A DNA stretch of 64,000 nucleotides from Micromonospora sediminimaris (lineage in GTDB: Bacteria; Actinomycetota; Actinomycetes; Mycobacteriales; Micromonosporaceae). The translations under genes were made by a program, and so were the position numbers. Under the pieces are notes generated by a model, which saw only the letters and a program-made list of their open reading frames with translations, had not been told where the DNA came from and ran no database searches. The stretch lies in assembly GCA_900112325.1 (NCBI GenBank), contig FOLJ01000014.1, positions 62,001 to 126,000 on the forward strand, given 5' to 3'. Position 1 is the first letter of the stretch. Each line of letters starts with the position of its first letter. Of the stretch, positions 26,591-35,107 are shown in pieces.

Positions 26591-26791
26591 GACGCGCATC
26601 GCGGCGACCGCCCACGCGGCGTGACCACTCAGGACTGCCTCCTGGTCCCGGCGGCCATCCGCCACGGGACCGCGCCGCCAGCGGCGGCCGTACCTGCACA
26701 CCACTTGTCCTGGCCAATGCCCGGCCACCCCTTTCGCGCGCCGGGCATGGCCAGACGGCCATGCCCGGCGACTGCCCCGACAGGAGTCTCC

Positions 26792-27145
26792 ATGGCCCGT
26801 GAAACGTTCCGATACATCGTGGTCGCCGACGACGGCACGAGCCACGAACACCACACCCGACTGCGCCACAGCAACGTCGCATCGCTGCTGCGCCGCACGG
26901 TCGGCGGGTGGCTGACACCGATCCCGATCAGCGTCCCGGACCTCTACGCCTGGGGCGACGAGGACGGCCACCCGAAAGCCCTGCGCCCGAACCCTGTCGC
27001 CCGCCTGCTCGTGGCGCGCCTGGGCGGCGGTGACCTGCCGCTGGTCGGACCTGTCGTCGTCACCGGTCGCCGAGGCACCACGGCCATCAGTCTCACCACC
27101 ACCCAGACCGACGCGGTGCTCACCGCGCTCACCTGCTGCCGCTGA
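26792..27145 (+). CDS. DUF3846-like protein
   Basis: 117 aa. The order VGGWLTPIPI, LYAWGDEDGHPKALRPNPVA and VGPVVVTGRRG fits the DUF3846 domain found on plasmids and phages, function unknown. ATG 26792 follows CAGGAG at a 6-7-base spacing, which rejects the longer frame from 26621. Confidence 0.65.
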   Translation: MARETFRYIVVADDGTSHEHHTRLRHSNVASLLRRTVGGWLTPIPISVPDLYAWGDEDGHPKALRPNPVARLLVARLGGGDLPLVGPVVVTGRRGTTAISLTTTQTDAVLTALTCCR

Positions 27146-27196
27146 TCTGCCCGTCGGCGGCACGGGCCGCCGACGGCCTCGGGAAGGAGAACTACC

Positions 27197-28195
27197 GTGG
27201 TCACACCTGACAAGCTGACTCTCACCACCCGCGACGATCGTGTCGCTGTAGTGCCCTACCTCGTCGGTTTCACCCCGACCGACAGCCTGGTCGTGGTGGT
27301 CCTGGACGGCAGGCAAGTCCGCTTCGCCGCCCGCCTCGACCTCCCCCACCCGTCCGACCTTGCGGAACTGGCGGCGCCGGCGGCGCAGAACGCCGCGATG
27401 ATCGCCCGGCACGGGTCGGCGGCGTTCCTCGTCGGCTACGGACCGGCCGACCGGGTCGCACCCGCCGCCACGCTGCTCACCACCGCACTGACCACCGCCG
27501 GCGTCGACGTCCTCGAAGCCTTGCGGGTCGGCGACGGCCGCTACTGGTGCCTGTGCGGTGACACCGGCTGCGCCGACGGTGTGGCCTACGACCCGGCTGG
27601 CAGCAGGATTGCGGCGGAAGCGGTCTACCGCGGTCTCGCGCCACTACCGGACCGGGCCGCGCTGGAACGCCTCATCACGCCGATCAGCGGGGCTGAGCGT
27701 GACCGGATGCGCGCCACGACCACGACCGCGCTTCACCGGCTGACCGGCATGCTCGCCGACGAGACCAGCGCGACCGCCGGCACTGCGACGGAGCATGTGG
27801 TGCGCGCCGGGGTAGCGGCGGTGCAGCAGGCGTACGAGTCCGCTGCCCGCGGCGAGGCCCTGTCCGACGACGAGGTGGCGTGGCTGACCGCCGTCCTCAT
27901 GGTCCCTGAGGTCCGCGATCACGCCTGGATCAGCTGTGACGGCAGCGACGGGCAGCGGCGGCTGTGGATCGACGTGACCCGACGGGCGATGCCCGCCACC
28001 AGCGCCGCACCAGCCTGCCTGCTCGCCATCACGGCCTACCTGGCCGGGGACGGCGCCTTGGCGAACATCGCCGTAACCCGGGCCCTGCACGCCGACCCGG
28101 ACTACCACCTGGCGCACCTGCTCGGCCACGCCCTGCAGGCCGGTGTGTCGCCGCAGCAGTGGCGGGCCGCCACCACCGACACCACCGCCGAGTAG
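27197..28195 (+). CDS. DUF4192 domain protein
   Basis: 332 aa. It opens with LTTRDDRVAVVPYLVGFTPT, followed by DSLVVVVLDG, the signature of DUF4192, a domain frequent on actinobacterial chromosomes and elements with no established function. YWCLCGDTGCADGVAYDP in the centre is also typical. The C-terminal 80 residues are helical with a tetratrico-like look (ACLLAITAYLAGDGALANIA). GTG 27197 follows AAGGAG. Confidence 0.85.
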   Translation: MVTPDKLTLTTRDDRVAVVPYLVGFTPTDSLVVVVLDGRQVRFAARLDLPHPSDLAELAAPAAQNAAMIARHGSAAFLVGYGPADRVAPAATLLTTALTTAGVDVLEALRVGDGRYWCLCGDTGCADGVAYDPAGSRIAAEAVYRGLAPLPDRAALERLITPISGAERDRMRATTTTALHRLTGMLADETSATAGTATEHVVRAGVAAVQQAYESAARGEALSDDEVAWLTAVLMVPEVRDHAWISCDGSDGQRRLWIDVTRRAMPATSAAPACLLAITAYLAGDGALANIAVTRALHADPDYHLAHLLGHALQAGVSPQQWRAATTDTTAE

Positions 28196-28269
28196 TCCGT
28201 CGCTGCGGTGCCCGACCCGGGCGCCGCCAGCACCCTGTCGCGAGCAGACGCTCGCACACCGTTCGAGGT

Positions 28270-28302
28270 GAGGGCAGCCGGTGGCATCCCCCGGCTGCCC
28301 TC
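28270..28302. terminator. Strong hairpin between DUF4192 and GGDEF-like genes
   Basis: GAGGGCAGCCGG (28270-28281) and CCGGCTGCCCTC (28291-28302) are perfect 12-bp complements with a 9-base loop; the stem can extend through AGGTG/CACCT with a bulge. No T tract follows, so it may be an intrinsic terminator of the GC-rich type or an mRNA processing/attenuation structure. Confidence 0.5.
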
Positions 28303-28341
28303 GACACCTCCCCAACCCTGGGGATTGGAGGTGTGGGCACC

Positions 28342-28992
28342 GTGTCCACCCTGACGCAGATCACCGTCCTCCTGACGGCGATCGTGATCACCGCATCTAT
28401 CACCTACCACCTGGCCCGGCTGCGCGCCGCCGGCCGTTACCGAGCGGCCGTCGCCGCCGCCCTGCACAGCCTCCACCACGACGACCTGACCGGCCTCGGT
28501 AACCGGGCGGGCTTGCACGCCGCCCTGGCCGTCGCCGGACGACCCGTCGCGGTGATCCTGATCAACCTGGACGACGCCCGGACGTTCGTGGCCCGCTTCG
28601 GCGACCGCGCGTTCGACCAACTGCTCGTCCTGACCGCCGGTCGCCTCCACCACGCCGCGCAGGCCGCCGGCGCACAGGTGTTCCGTCTGCGCCGCGACGA
28701 GTTCGCGGCCATCATCGACGACCGCGCCGACGCCGCTGGTCTGGCCGCGCGGCTGGTCGCTGCCGTCGCCGAACCGACCGACCTCCAACTCGCCGGGCCG
28801 CCCGTCGCGGTCACCGTCACCGCCTGCGCCGGCGTCGCGTCCCTCACGCCGCACCAGGAGGCCGCGCGGCGGCTGGCGCTCGTGCACGCCGACCGCGCCC
28901 TGCGCGCGGCAAAGCAGACCGGTCGCGGGCACACGACGGTGTTCCATCCCGCCACCACGCCCGGCACCACCGACGGCGGACCGGTCCGATGA
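28342..28992 (+). CDS. Degenerate GGDEF membrane protein
   Basis: 216 aa. One N-terminal membrane helix (QITVLLTAIVITASITYHL) and a GGDEF-fold domain with DDLTGLGNRAGL intact, but the active-site loop is RLRRDEF in place of GGDEF and the metal-binding motif is LINLDDARTF. It is therefore expected to bind but not make cyclic-di-GMP, or to have another role. GTG 28342 lies 10 bases after GGAGG. Related in fold to the intact enzyme at 23875-25002, and the two could act together (inference). Confidence 0.7.
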   Translation: MSTLTQITVLLTAIVITASITYHLARLRAAGRYRAAVAAALHSLHHDDLTGLGNRAGLHAALAVAGRPVAVILINLDDARTFVARFGDRAFDQLLVLTAGRLHHAAQAAGAQVFRLRRDEFAAIIDDRADAAGLAARLVAAVAEPTDLQLAGPPVAVTVTACAGVASLTPHQEAARRLALVHADRALRAAKQTGRGHTTVFHPATTPGTTDGGPVR

Positions 28993-29327
28993 GGACCCGC
29001 CGGCCGGTCGGCTGCCGCCGTCGGGCGCGTAACGCTGCGGTAGTCGGCGGGGACGTGTACGGGCTGATCGACTGGGACGACGCGCCGATCCTGATCGTCG
29101 GCAGCAGCGACCAGGCGGTGAAGCGGGAAGCGATCCGGATCTTCGCCCACACCCTCGCCGACACGGGCAGCCTCACCGAGGACGCCCCGGACTTCACCGA
29201 CCGGTATCCGCTGCCCGATCCCGACGGCCCGATCACGGCCATCGACGACTGGCTGACCCAGCTGCGCCAGGCAACCGCCATCCCCTGGTTCGCCGTCCTC
29301 GACGACGAGGTCGTGATCGCCCGATAA
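28989..29327 (+). CDS. Small conserved hypothetical coupled to GGDEF-like gene
   Basis: 112 aa starting at ATG 28989, overlapping the previous stop as ATGA. After a basic N-terminus, DVYGLIDWDDAPILIVGSSD and AIDDWLTQLRQATAIPWFAV form an alpha/beta domain. No known motif. Coupling implies joint production with the degenerate GGDEF protein. Confidence 0.6.
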   Translation: MRTRRPVGCRRRARNAAVVGGDVYGLIDWDDAPILIVGSSDQAVKREAIRIFAHTLADTGSLTEDAPDFTDRYPLPDPDGPITAIDDWLTQLRQATAIPWFAVLDDEVVIAR

Positions 29328-29580
29328 CCGCCCCACCACGCCAGCCTCACCGCCACCACCGGCGGGCATCTGCCCCGCGCTGAGGCGCCGCCCGCCTGAC
29401 GGTCCACGCCGACCACGTCAGCGACCCACCAGGGGCTGGTCACCGCCAGCCCAGAACCCATCCCAGTTTGACCCCTTCCGGGGATCGTGCCGGCCGTGTG
29501 CCGCAACCCCGGGGGGTGACCCCGGGGTGGGTGCACGGCACGGCGCGATGCCTGGACTCCGCACGAAAGGACACGGAGCC

Positions 29581-30927
29581 ATGATCGAGCCATCCACGCA
29601 GATCCAGGCCCTGCTCGCCGCCGTCTCTCTACGGCCGGCCGCCGCCGAGGGAATGCGGACGATAATGCAACGCCAGTCCGAGTTCCCCAGCCAGACGCAG
29701 GCGCAGCTCACCGGCATCGCCCTGGACCCCTACGGCCGCGAGTTCGCCGACCAGTTCCTGGACACCTACTGGTCCGACGACCAGCGCCACCACGACATCA
29801 TCAGTGCCGGCGGCACCGACCGTGAGGTCATCATCGGCAGCGGATTCCACGCCGCCACCTACGCGGCGGTCCGCGTCCTCGCCGGCTACCCGAAGCCGCT
29901 GGTGCTGGAACGCCACCAGCGCGTCGGTGGCACGTTCGCGCTGACCGCACGGCCGACGTTCTGGCTCAACTCCCGCAACCGTGCCGGAGGCGCCGGACCC
30001 GCCGGCGACCAGGGGGTGAGCCTGAACTACCTGCCGGGCGCGCCGATCCAGGCAGCAGACCTGTCCATGATCGAATATCAGCCGAACACGGACATGGCGT
30101 TCGTGATCCGCCTGGCGCTGGCCCAGTTCGCCGACGTGGTGACCAACGCCACCGTCTCGTCCGTCAGCGCTGCCGGCACCGGTGCCAAGATTGAGATCGC
30201 GGGCAAGGCCCCGATTCTGGCGGGCCGGGTCATCGATGCCCGCGGCGTGGGCGACCCGATCCAAGATGGCGCCAACGGCACCACCGTGCTCACCTTCCGG
30301 CAGTTCATGCAGCGGATGGCCGGCATGTGGCCGCTGCGTGGACTGCGTCGCGTCGCGGTCGTCGGCGGCGGTGACTCCGCCAAGTGCGCCGTCGAGTCGT
30401 GCCTGGGCCTCGCCCCGCAACCGTTCATGGCCGCCGCCGCCCTCGACCAGGTCGACCGCATCGACTGGTACGCCGAGGACCTGCCGACAACCTGCGAGCA
30501 GTGGCAGACCGACATCCGCAGCAGATACCAGGCCACCGGCCGCTACCTACGGCCGGACCGCCGCGGCGTCCAACGACTCACCGTGATCAGCCGCCGGGTG
30601 CGTCCCATCGCGCTACCCGACGCCGCACTGATCGGCGGGCGCACCTACGACCTCGTCATCGTCTGCACCGGCAACCGCGAGACACCCATCGACGGACTCG
30701 ACCTCGCCTCCTTCGACCAGTACACGGCCGCCGACGGCACCGTCGTTGCCCGAACGCACTACACGCTGCCCGCGTTCCGCGTCGGCCCCCACGCCAAACT
30801 TCCCTTCACCGCCACCGAACGCGCCGACGGCGTCGCGGACATCACCCCCAACGCGGTCTCGATGTTCCGCACCGCACCCAAGACCGCCGCGCTGGCCGCG
30901 ACTCTTCCCGCACCGACCCGGAGCTGA
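29581..30927 (+). CDS. FAD-dependent NAD(P)H oxidoreductase
   Basis: 448 aa. FAD-binding GSGFHAATYAAV, then VLERHQRVGGTFAL, near the N-terminus, and a second dinucleotide-binding loop VAVVGGGDSAKCAVES in the middle; CTGNRETP near the end closes the FAD domain. The arrangement is that of flavin monooxygenase/thioredoxin-reductase-like proteins. No CxxC redox pair is seen, so a monooxygenase- or oxidase-like activity is more likely. ATG 29581 follows AAAGGACACGGAG. Metabolic cargo within an otherwise element-type gene run; the substrate is unknown. Confidence 0.75.
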   Translation: MIEPSTQIQALLAAVSLRPAAAEGMRTIMQRQSEFPSQTQAQLTGIALDPYGREFADQFLDTYWSDDQRHHDIISAGGTDREVIIGSGFHAATYAAVRVLAGYPKPLVLERHQRVGGTFALTARPTFWLNSRNRAGGAGPAGDQGVSLNYLPGAPIQAADLSMIEYQPNTDMAFVIRLALAQFADVVTNATVSSVSAAGTGAKIEIAGKAPILAGRVIDARGVGDPIQDGANGTTVLTFRQFMQRMAGMWPLRGLRRVAVVGGGDSAKCAVESCLGLAPQPFMAAAALDQVDRIDWYAEDLPTTCEQWQTDIRSRYQATGRYLRPDRRGVQRLTVISRRVRPIALPDAALIGGRTYDLVIVCTGNRETPIDGLDLASFDQYTAADGTVVARTHYTLPAFRVGPHAKLPFTATERADGVADITPNAVSMFRTAPKTAALAATLPAPTRS

Positions 30928-31048
30928 CGCGCACATCCGTCCGCGCTCCCGCAACACCCGGGCCGCAGTCCCACCTCGTGCCTACGGGCCGGCTGGGGCT
31001 GCGGCCCCAGCCTGTCCGCCGCCACGTGGCGGAGACAGGAGGGCCACC

Positions 31049-32074
31049 ATGGCCATGACAGCCGAGCAACGCGACGCGTTCCTCGAACGGAGCAAAGCCG
31101 AGTTCGACGCCCGGCTGGCGCGCCTCGCCGCCGACCCCACCGAGTGGGTCACCTTCATCGAGGAAGCGGCCGTCTTCGGCGCCCGCTACAGCCTGCACAA
31201 CCAGTTCCTGCTCATGCTCCAGGCCGCCGAGCGGAACATCGAGCCCCGCTACTTCCTGCCCTACGGCAACAGGGACGGCACCTCAGGCTGGAAGGCCCTC
31301 AACCGGCACGTCCGCGCAGGCGAGACCGGGTTCCTCATCTGGGCGCCGGTCACCCGCCGGCCCACCGAGGAGCAGGTCCGCGAGTGGGAGGCCGCCGGCC
31401 GCACCGTTCGACGCGACCCGGACGGGCGCCCCGCGATCCAGGTCGTCGGCTTCCGGGCCACCAGCACCTTCGACATCAGCCAGACCGACGGTGAACCCTT
31501 TGAGGTGCCCACCGTGCGGCGCCGCCGCCAGGTGAAGGCCGCCGGCGGGAAGACCGCGCAGCTGCTCACCGGCGACGACCCCACCGGCGCCTACGACGAC
31601 GTCGTCGGACTGATCCGACAGGCCGGCTACGACTTCGCCCTCGCGCCCGCGGGCAGCGCCCACCTGGGCCGCGCGAACGGGGTCACCGTCAAGGGCAACG
31701 GTGTGCAGGTGGTTCGGGTGCGCGACGACGTCAGCAGCGCGCAGCGCATCAAGACCAGCCTGCACGAGTTGGCCCACATCCGGTGCGGGCACCTTGACGA
31801 CCTCGACCGGCAGGACCTGCTGCACCGCGGCCGACGTGAGACCGAAGCCGAGAGCGTCGCCCACCTGGTGTGCCGGTTGCTCGGCCTCGACACCCAGGCT
31901 TACTCCGACGCGTACGTGCTCGGCTGGGCCGACGGCAATCTCGCCCTGATCCGTGACTGTGCGCAGACCGTGCTGCGGGTGGCCAAGACGATCCTGCGCG
32001 ACCTCACCCCCGACGACGCTGACCTCACCGCGGCCGCCGGGCCTGGGCTCGCCGTCGAGGCGCAGCCCGTCTGA
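31049..32074 (+). CDS. ArdC-like anti-restriction / ImmA-IrrE-type metalloprotease
   Basis: 341 aa. The N-terminal 150 residues (YSLHNQFLLMLQAA, GWKALNRHVRAGETG, FLIWAPV) match the ArdC-type ssDNA-binding domain. Further on, the zinc-peptidase motif HELAHIRCGH (239-248) and TEAESVAHLVCRLLG fit the peptidase partner domain. ArdC proteins protect incoming plasmid DNA from restriction after conjugation (known for the family). ATG 31049 follows CAGGAGGG. Important accessory gene for establishment. Confidence 0.85.
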   Translation: MAMTAEQRDAFLERSKAEFDARLARLAADPTEWVTFIEEAAVFGARYSLHNQFLLMLQAAERNIEPRYFLPYGNRDGTSGWKALNRHVRAGETGFLIWAPVTRRPTEEQVREWEAAGRTVRRDPDGRPAIQVVGFRATSTFDISQTDGEPFEVPTVRRRRQVKAAGGKTAQLLTGDDPTGAYDDVVGLIRQAGYDFALAPAGSAHLGRANGVTVKGNGVQVVRVRDDVSSAQRIKTSLHELAHIRCGHLDDLDRQDLLHRGRRETEAESVAHLVCRLLGLDTQAYSDAYVLGWADGNLALIRDCAQTVLRVAKTILRDLTPDDADLTAAAGPGLAVEAQPV

Positions 32075-32212
32075 CCGGCTGCCGCCGACTGGTTCCTCAT
32101 CCACCCCGTCGACATCTCATTCCGCGCCGGCCCGGCCGGCACCGGGCGCACGCGCCCGTCCGCATGCCGGCAGATCGTGCACACACATCCCGCACTCGTT
32201 AGGAGCATGAAT

Positions 32213-32779
32213 ATGCTGTCCCCGCAGATCACCCTCGCGCTGCCCGAGGTCGTCACCGGGATCGAGGAGAAAGCCGAGAATCTCGGCTGGGACGCCCCAC
32301 CGGTGCTTCTCGCCCTGTTCCACCGCCACCTGGTCACGGGCTCCCCGTTGCACCTGATCGAGGTGGAGCCCTCGCCGTTCGCTCTCGACCTGGAGCCTGG
32401 CTCGGACTCCGGCCTCGCCGGCGTGTTGAGCCTGCTCGCGGGCTTTATCTGCATCCCCGAGAACGCACTCGAGCTGACGGACTGGCTCGACGCCACGCAC
32501 CGCACGTTCGTCGGGTACGCGCTGGTGTTCGAAGGCTTCCAGTACACGCCGTACGCCGACTACACCTACGGCGACATCAACACCGTGCCGGCGATGGCCG
32601 ACGCCGAGGTACGCATCATCGCCGCCATCGACACCGACGGCCGCTGCTACGAGACCAGACGCATCCGGGGCGAAGGCCCCCAGCCGATCACGGTCCACGA
32701 CGCGCTCACGCCGAACCGCCTGGCCGGCGCCATCCCCGACGTGCTGAGCCGACTCGTCACCGCAACCCACCACCTGTGA
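32213..32779 (+). CDS. Conserved hypothetical protein
   Basis: 188 aa. The AGGAG at 32201-32205 leaves only one base before ATG 32207 but a normal 7 bases before ATG 32213, so the latter is chosen. The protein is acidic, with QITLALPEVVTGIEEKAEN and LTDWLDATHRTFVGYALVFE; no known domain is recognised. Typical element-core protein of unknown function following the ArdC gene. Confidence 0.6.
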   Translation: MLSPQITLALPEVVTGIEEKAENLGWDAPPVLLALFHRHLVTGSPLHLIEVEPSPFALDLEPGSDSGLAGVLSLLAGFICIPENALELTDWLDATHRTFVGYALVFEGFQYTPYADYTYGDINTVPAMADAEVRIIAAIDTDGRCYETRRIRGEGPQPITVHDALTPNRLAGAIPDVLSRLVTATHHL

Positions 32780-32821
32780 CTGGCAGCGCCCGTCGAGGGC
32801 CGATTGTCGAGTCTCATCTGG

Positions 32822-32842
32822 CGCCACCCGTCCCGGGTGGCG
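32822..32842. terminator. GC-rich hairpin after the 32213 gene
   Basis: CGCCACCC (32822-32829) pairs with GGGTGGCG (32835-32842) around a 5-base loop, 43 bp after the stop at 32779. Likely transcription end of the 25.9-32.8 kb run. The 463-bp gap to 33243 holds no other feature I can support. Confidence 0.5.
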
Positions 32843-33242
32843 TGTCGCATGTCCCCCAGGAACTGCTCCTGCCTGAGACCGCCGACCTGCAACGGCTGGT
32901 AGCACCGCGACGCACACCGCCGTCTGCCGGCGGTGGAGCCGGTATTCCCTGGCCCGCGACGAGGCAGGCATCCGTGGGCGGTGCCGCCCGCGGCGGCAGG
33001 CACCGCATCCGTTTCGAACCGGCCGGCCCCATGGGGGTGTGCACTGAGATCAGCTCCTTGCTGCCAATGGACGCGACCCTGTCTCGTCGTCCGGGCCCGA
33101 TCCCCTCTCGGGTGTCACTGCTCGCGAGGATGTTGCGCCTTTCACTCGCTGCGATCACGTGCGGTACTGCGCCGCATCCGCTCTGTTGCGTAGGCTGCTG
33201 CGGATCGATCACGACCGGCGATCAGGATCAGGGGGAGGGTTC

Positions 33243-33335
33243 GTGAGCGCGGCACAGATCATCGCGCAGGTGACCGCTGCAACCGGGAAGCGCGATGAGG
33301 CGCAGTCCCAGCCGCCAGGCGTGGAGGCGCGATAA
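33243..33335 (+). CDS. 30-residue peptide upstream of WXG gene
   Basis: GTG 33243 follows GGGGGAGGG at a good spacing and encodes SAAQIIAQVTAATGKRDEAQ plus ten more residues; its stop ends directly before the GTG at 33336. It resembles the first helix of a truncated WXG100-type or EspB-like partner, and may be a leader peptide or remnant. Confidence 0.45.
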   Translation: MSAAQIIAQVTAATGKRDEAQSQPPGVEAR

Positions 33336-34445
33336 GTGAGCGGCTTCTACGTGGACGTCAACGGCATGGATGGCGTATACAACGTGCTGCACCGTGCGTC
33401 GCAGGATGCCGCCGAAGGGTTGCACTACATGACCCGACACTGCGACCTGACCTTCGACCAAGAGGGTCTTATCTTCATGCTCGCCGGCCCCCATCAAACG
33501 GCCTACCGTCGGATGAGCGAAGGTCTGGAGCGGCTCAAGAAACTCCTGCAGAGCGCCGCGACGCAAGTGAATCTGGCCCAGGGTGAGTACGTGACGTCTG
33601 ACGCAGACGTGGCAGCCGATCTGGACCGAACCTACCCCGGCGCCAGTGACCCTTCCCGTCTTCGCGGCACGCTAGCTGGCCCGACCCGGCCGGACCTGTG
33701 GCCTGCGGCTGTCCGGTCACCTTTCGCCGACGTGGTCGAGCCGACAGCGCGGCTGGTGCCTCCCAGTTACATCACTGGCGTCGAGATGTTCCACATCAAC
33801 CCGATGTCTGACCTGCTCAGCCCCGCCGCCTGGGTGCGGCAGGTCAGCGTCTGGTTGTTCGGCAAAGACCCGTTCGAGAGCTGGGGAAAAGCCTTCAGTG
33901 GCGACTGGAACTCCTACGTTCACTGCGCCGCCGCATGGCGAATAATCGGCAACTCGATGGATGACATCGGACGCAACCTGATCACCGGCGCAGCGGACGT
34001 ATCCACCGTGTGGCGAGGCAACGCTGCGGAGGCCGAGCAGGAGTACCAGCTATCGGTCGGCCTGGCCGCCCGTGCCCTTCATCCCGTCTGTGACCAGTAC
34101 GCGGATCTGTACAGCAAGGCAGCCGAAGCGGCTAAGCAACTCTACTCTGTGGTCACAGGGCTGATCAGCAAGCTGATCGACGTGCTGATCGTCATCAACG
34201 CCGCTGCCGCTGTCGGCACTGCCACGATCAAGACCGGCGTCGGTGCCGTTATCGGCTACAGCGTAGCCGGCTACTACGCCTGGCAGGCATACGACCTGTA
34301 TGACGAGATCTCCAGCTTCTTCGGCAACGCCGAGATGGTTTTCAAGGGTATAGCCGCCTCGATCGAAATGGTCAAAGCCGGAATGGACGTGGCCTCGCTG
34401 CCCGATCTGGAGCCCTACCAGCACCCAGCCTTGGCGGACCGATGA
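33336..34445 (+). CDS. WXG100-like type VII secretion substrate
   Basis: 369 aa, all-helical. GFYVDVNGMDGVYNVLHRAS begins a WXG100-like helical hairpin; a second module has VSTVWRGNAAEAEQEYQLSV with the W-x-G turn and a Y-x-x-x-D/E-like end. A hydrophobic stretch (VLIVINAAAAVGTATIKTG, GYSVAGYYAWQAY) follows. These are hallmarks of exported WXG/ESX-family proteins of actinomycetes. No toxin domain is evident at the C-terminus. First full gene of a coupled operon with two small genes. Confidence 0.7.
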   Translation: MSGFYVDVNGMDGVYNVLHRASQDAAEGLHYMTRHCDLTFDQEGLIFMLAGPHQTAYRRMSEGLERLKKLLQSAATQVNLAQGEYVTSDADVAADLDRTYPGASDPSRLRGTLAGPTRPDLWPAAVRSPFADVVEPTARLVPPSYITGVEMFHINPMSDLLSPAAWVRQVSVWLFGKDPFESWGKAFSGDWNSYVHCAAAWRIIGNSMDDIGRNLITGAADVSTVWRGNAAEAEQEYQLSVGLAARALHPVCDQYADLYSKAAEAAKQLYSVVTGLISKLIDVLIVINAAAAVGTATIKTGVGAVIGYSVAGYYAWQAYDLYDEISSFFGNAEMVFKGIAASIEMVKAGMDVASLPDLEPYQHPALADR

Positions 34446-34777
34446 ACGACGACATCACCCAGGAACCCCTTGCGCGTGCCGTGCTCGCCAAGCTGGCACG
34501 CACCCGAGGGCCCGACGATCCTCTCGGCTCACTCGCTCGCACCGTCCTCAGCGGCGAGGCGAACCTTCAAACCGCTGCCTCCATCTCGTGGTACGGCACG
34601 GCATTGCATGCCTCGTTCGAGGAAGCTATGGCCCGGCGTGACACGATGTCGCCGCAGGAGCGAGCCGAGCACGAACGGCAGACTCGGTTGCTTCGCGACG
34701 CGGGTGACGACCTGACGCTGCTGGACGACGACGACACAGAGGACGAAGAGCGTCCTGAGGGAGGCCAACAGCGATGA
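34442..34777 (+). CDS. Small acidic protein coupled to WXG gene
   Basis: 111 aa from ATG 34442, overlapping the previous stop as ATGA. N-terminal helical part (ARAVLAKLARTRGPDDPLGS), then a strongly acidic tail (LTLLDDDDTEDEERPEG). Could be a chaperone-like partner of the secreted protein (inference). No known family. Confidence 0.6.
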   Translation: MNDDITQEPLARAVLAKLARTRGPDDPLGSLARTVLSGEANLQTAASISWYGTALHASFEEAMARRDTMSPQERAEHERQTRLLRDAGDDLTLLDDDDTEDEERPEGGQQR

Positions 34778-35055
34778 GCGCATGGAAGCGGTGGAGGATC
34801 GCCATCCCGCTGCTCGGGCTCAGTCTCCTGTTGTTCGTGCCCGCAGTGTTCGGCGCATGGGCCTGGTGGTCTGAGAACAGCGCAACATACCGGACGATAA
34901 CCGCCTTCATCTGCCTGGTCCTCGCTGGCTGCGTTGGCATCTCCCTGTCGATCGGGATCAAAAAGACCGAGGACGTGCCGTGGCTTCGCATCGGGCTCGT
35001 TGCGGTGGGAATTCTCGCTACCTGCGGTCTGGCCGTCGTCCGTCGATCAGTGTGA
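34774..35055 (+). CDS. Small multi-pass membrane protein
   Basis: 93 aa with three hydrophobic segments (IAIPLLGLSLLLFVPAVFGA, ITAFICLVLAGCVGISLSIG, IGLVAVGILATCGLAVV). ATG 34774 overlaps the previous stop. Third gene of the WXG operon; membrane partner or immunity-like protein are both possible, neither shown. Confidence 0.65.
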   Translation: MSAWKRWRIAIPLLGLSLLLFVPAVFGAWAWWSENSATYRTITAFICLVLAGCVGISLSIGIKKTEDVPWLRIGLVAVGILATCGLAVVRRSV

Positions 35056-35057
35056 GC

Positions 35058-35087
35058 GGAAGCCTGCGCCACCAGGTGCAGGCTTCC
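35058..35087. terminator. Terminator-like hairpin of the WXG operon
   Basis: GGAAGCCTGC (35058-35067) and GCAGGCTTCC (35078-35087), perfect 10-bp stem with a 10-base loop, starting 3 bp after the stop at 35055. Confidence 0.6.
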
Positions 35088-35107
35088 CTGCCCACCTATC
35101 CGACAAC

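Noticed and set aside
25937..27412. Minus-strand open frame of 491 codons
   Set aside because: Antisense to three forward genes, one of which (DUF4192) is well supported.
29506..29528. Two ACCCCGGGG blocks forming self-complementary DNA before the flavoprotein gene
   Set aside because: Short GC palindromes are expected in DNA this GC-rich and the outer arms do not pair well.
32776..33246. Plus-strand open frame of 156 codons overlapping a stop
   Set aside because: Residue usage is random (many Pro, Ser, Arg, Cys), it spans a hairpin and no signal supports its start.
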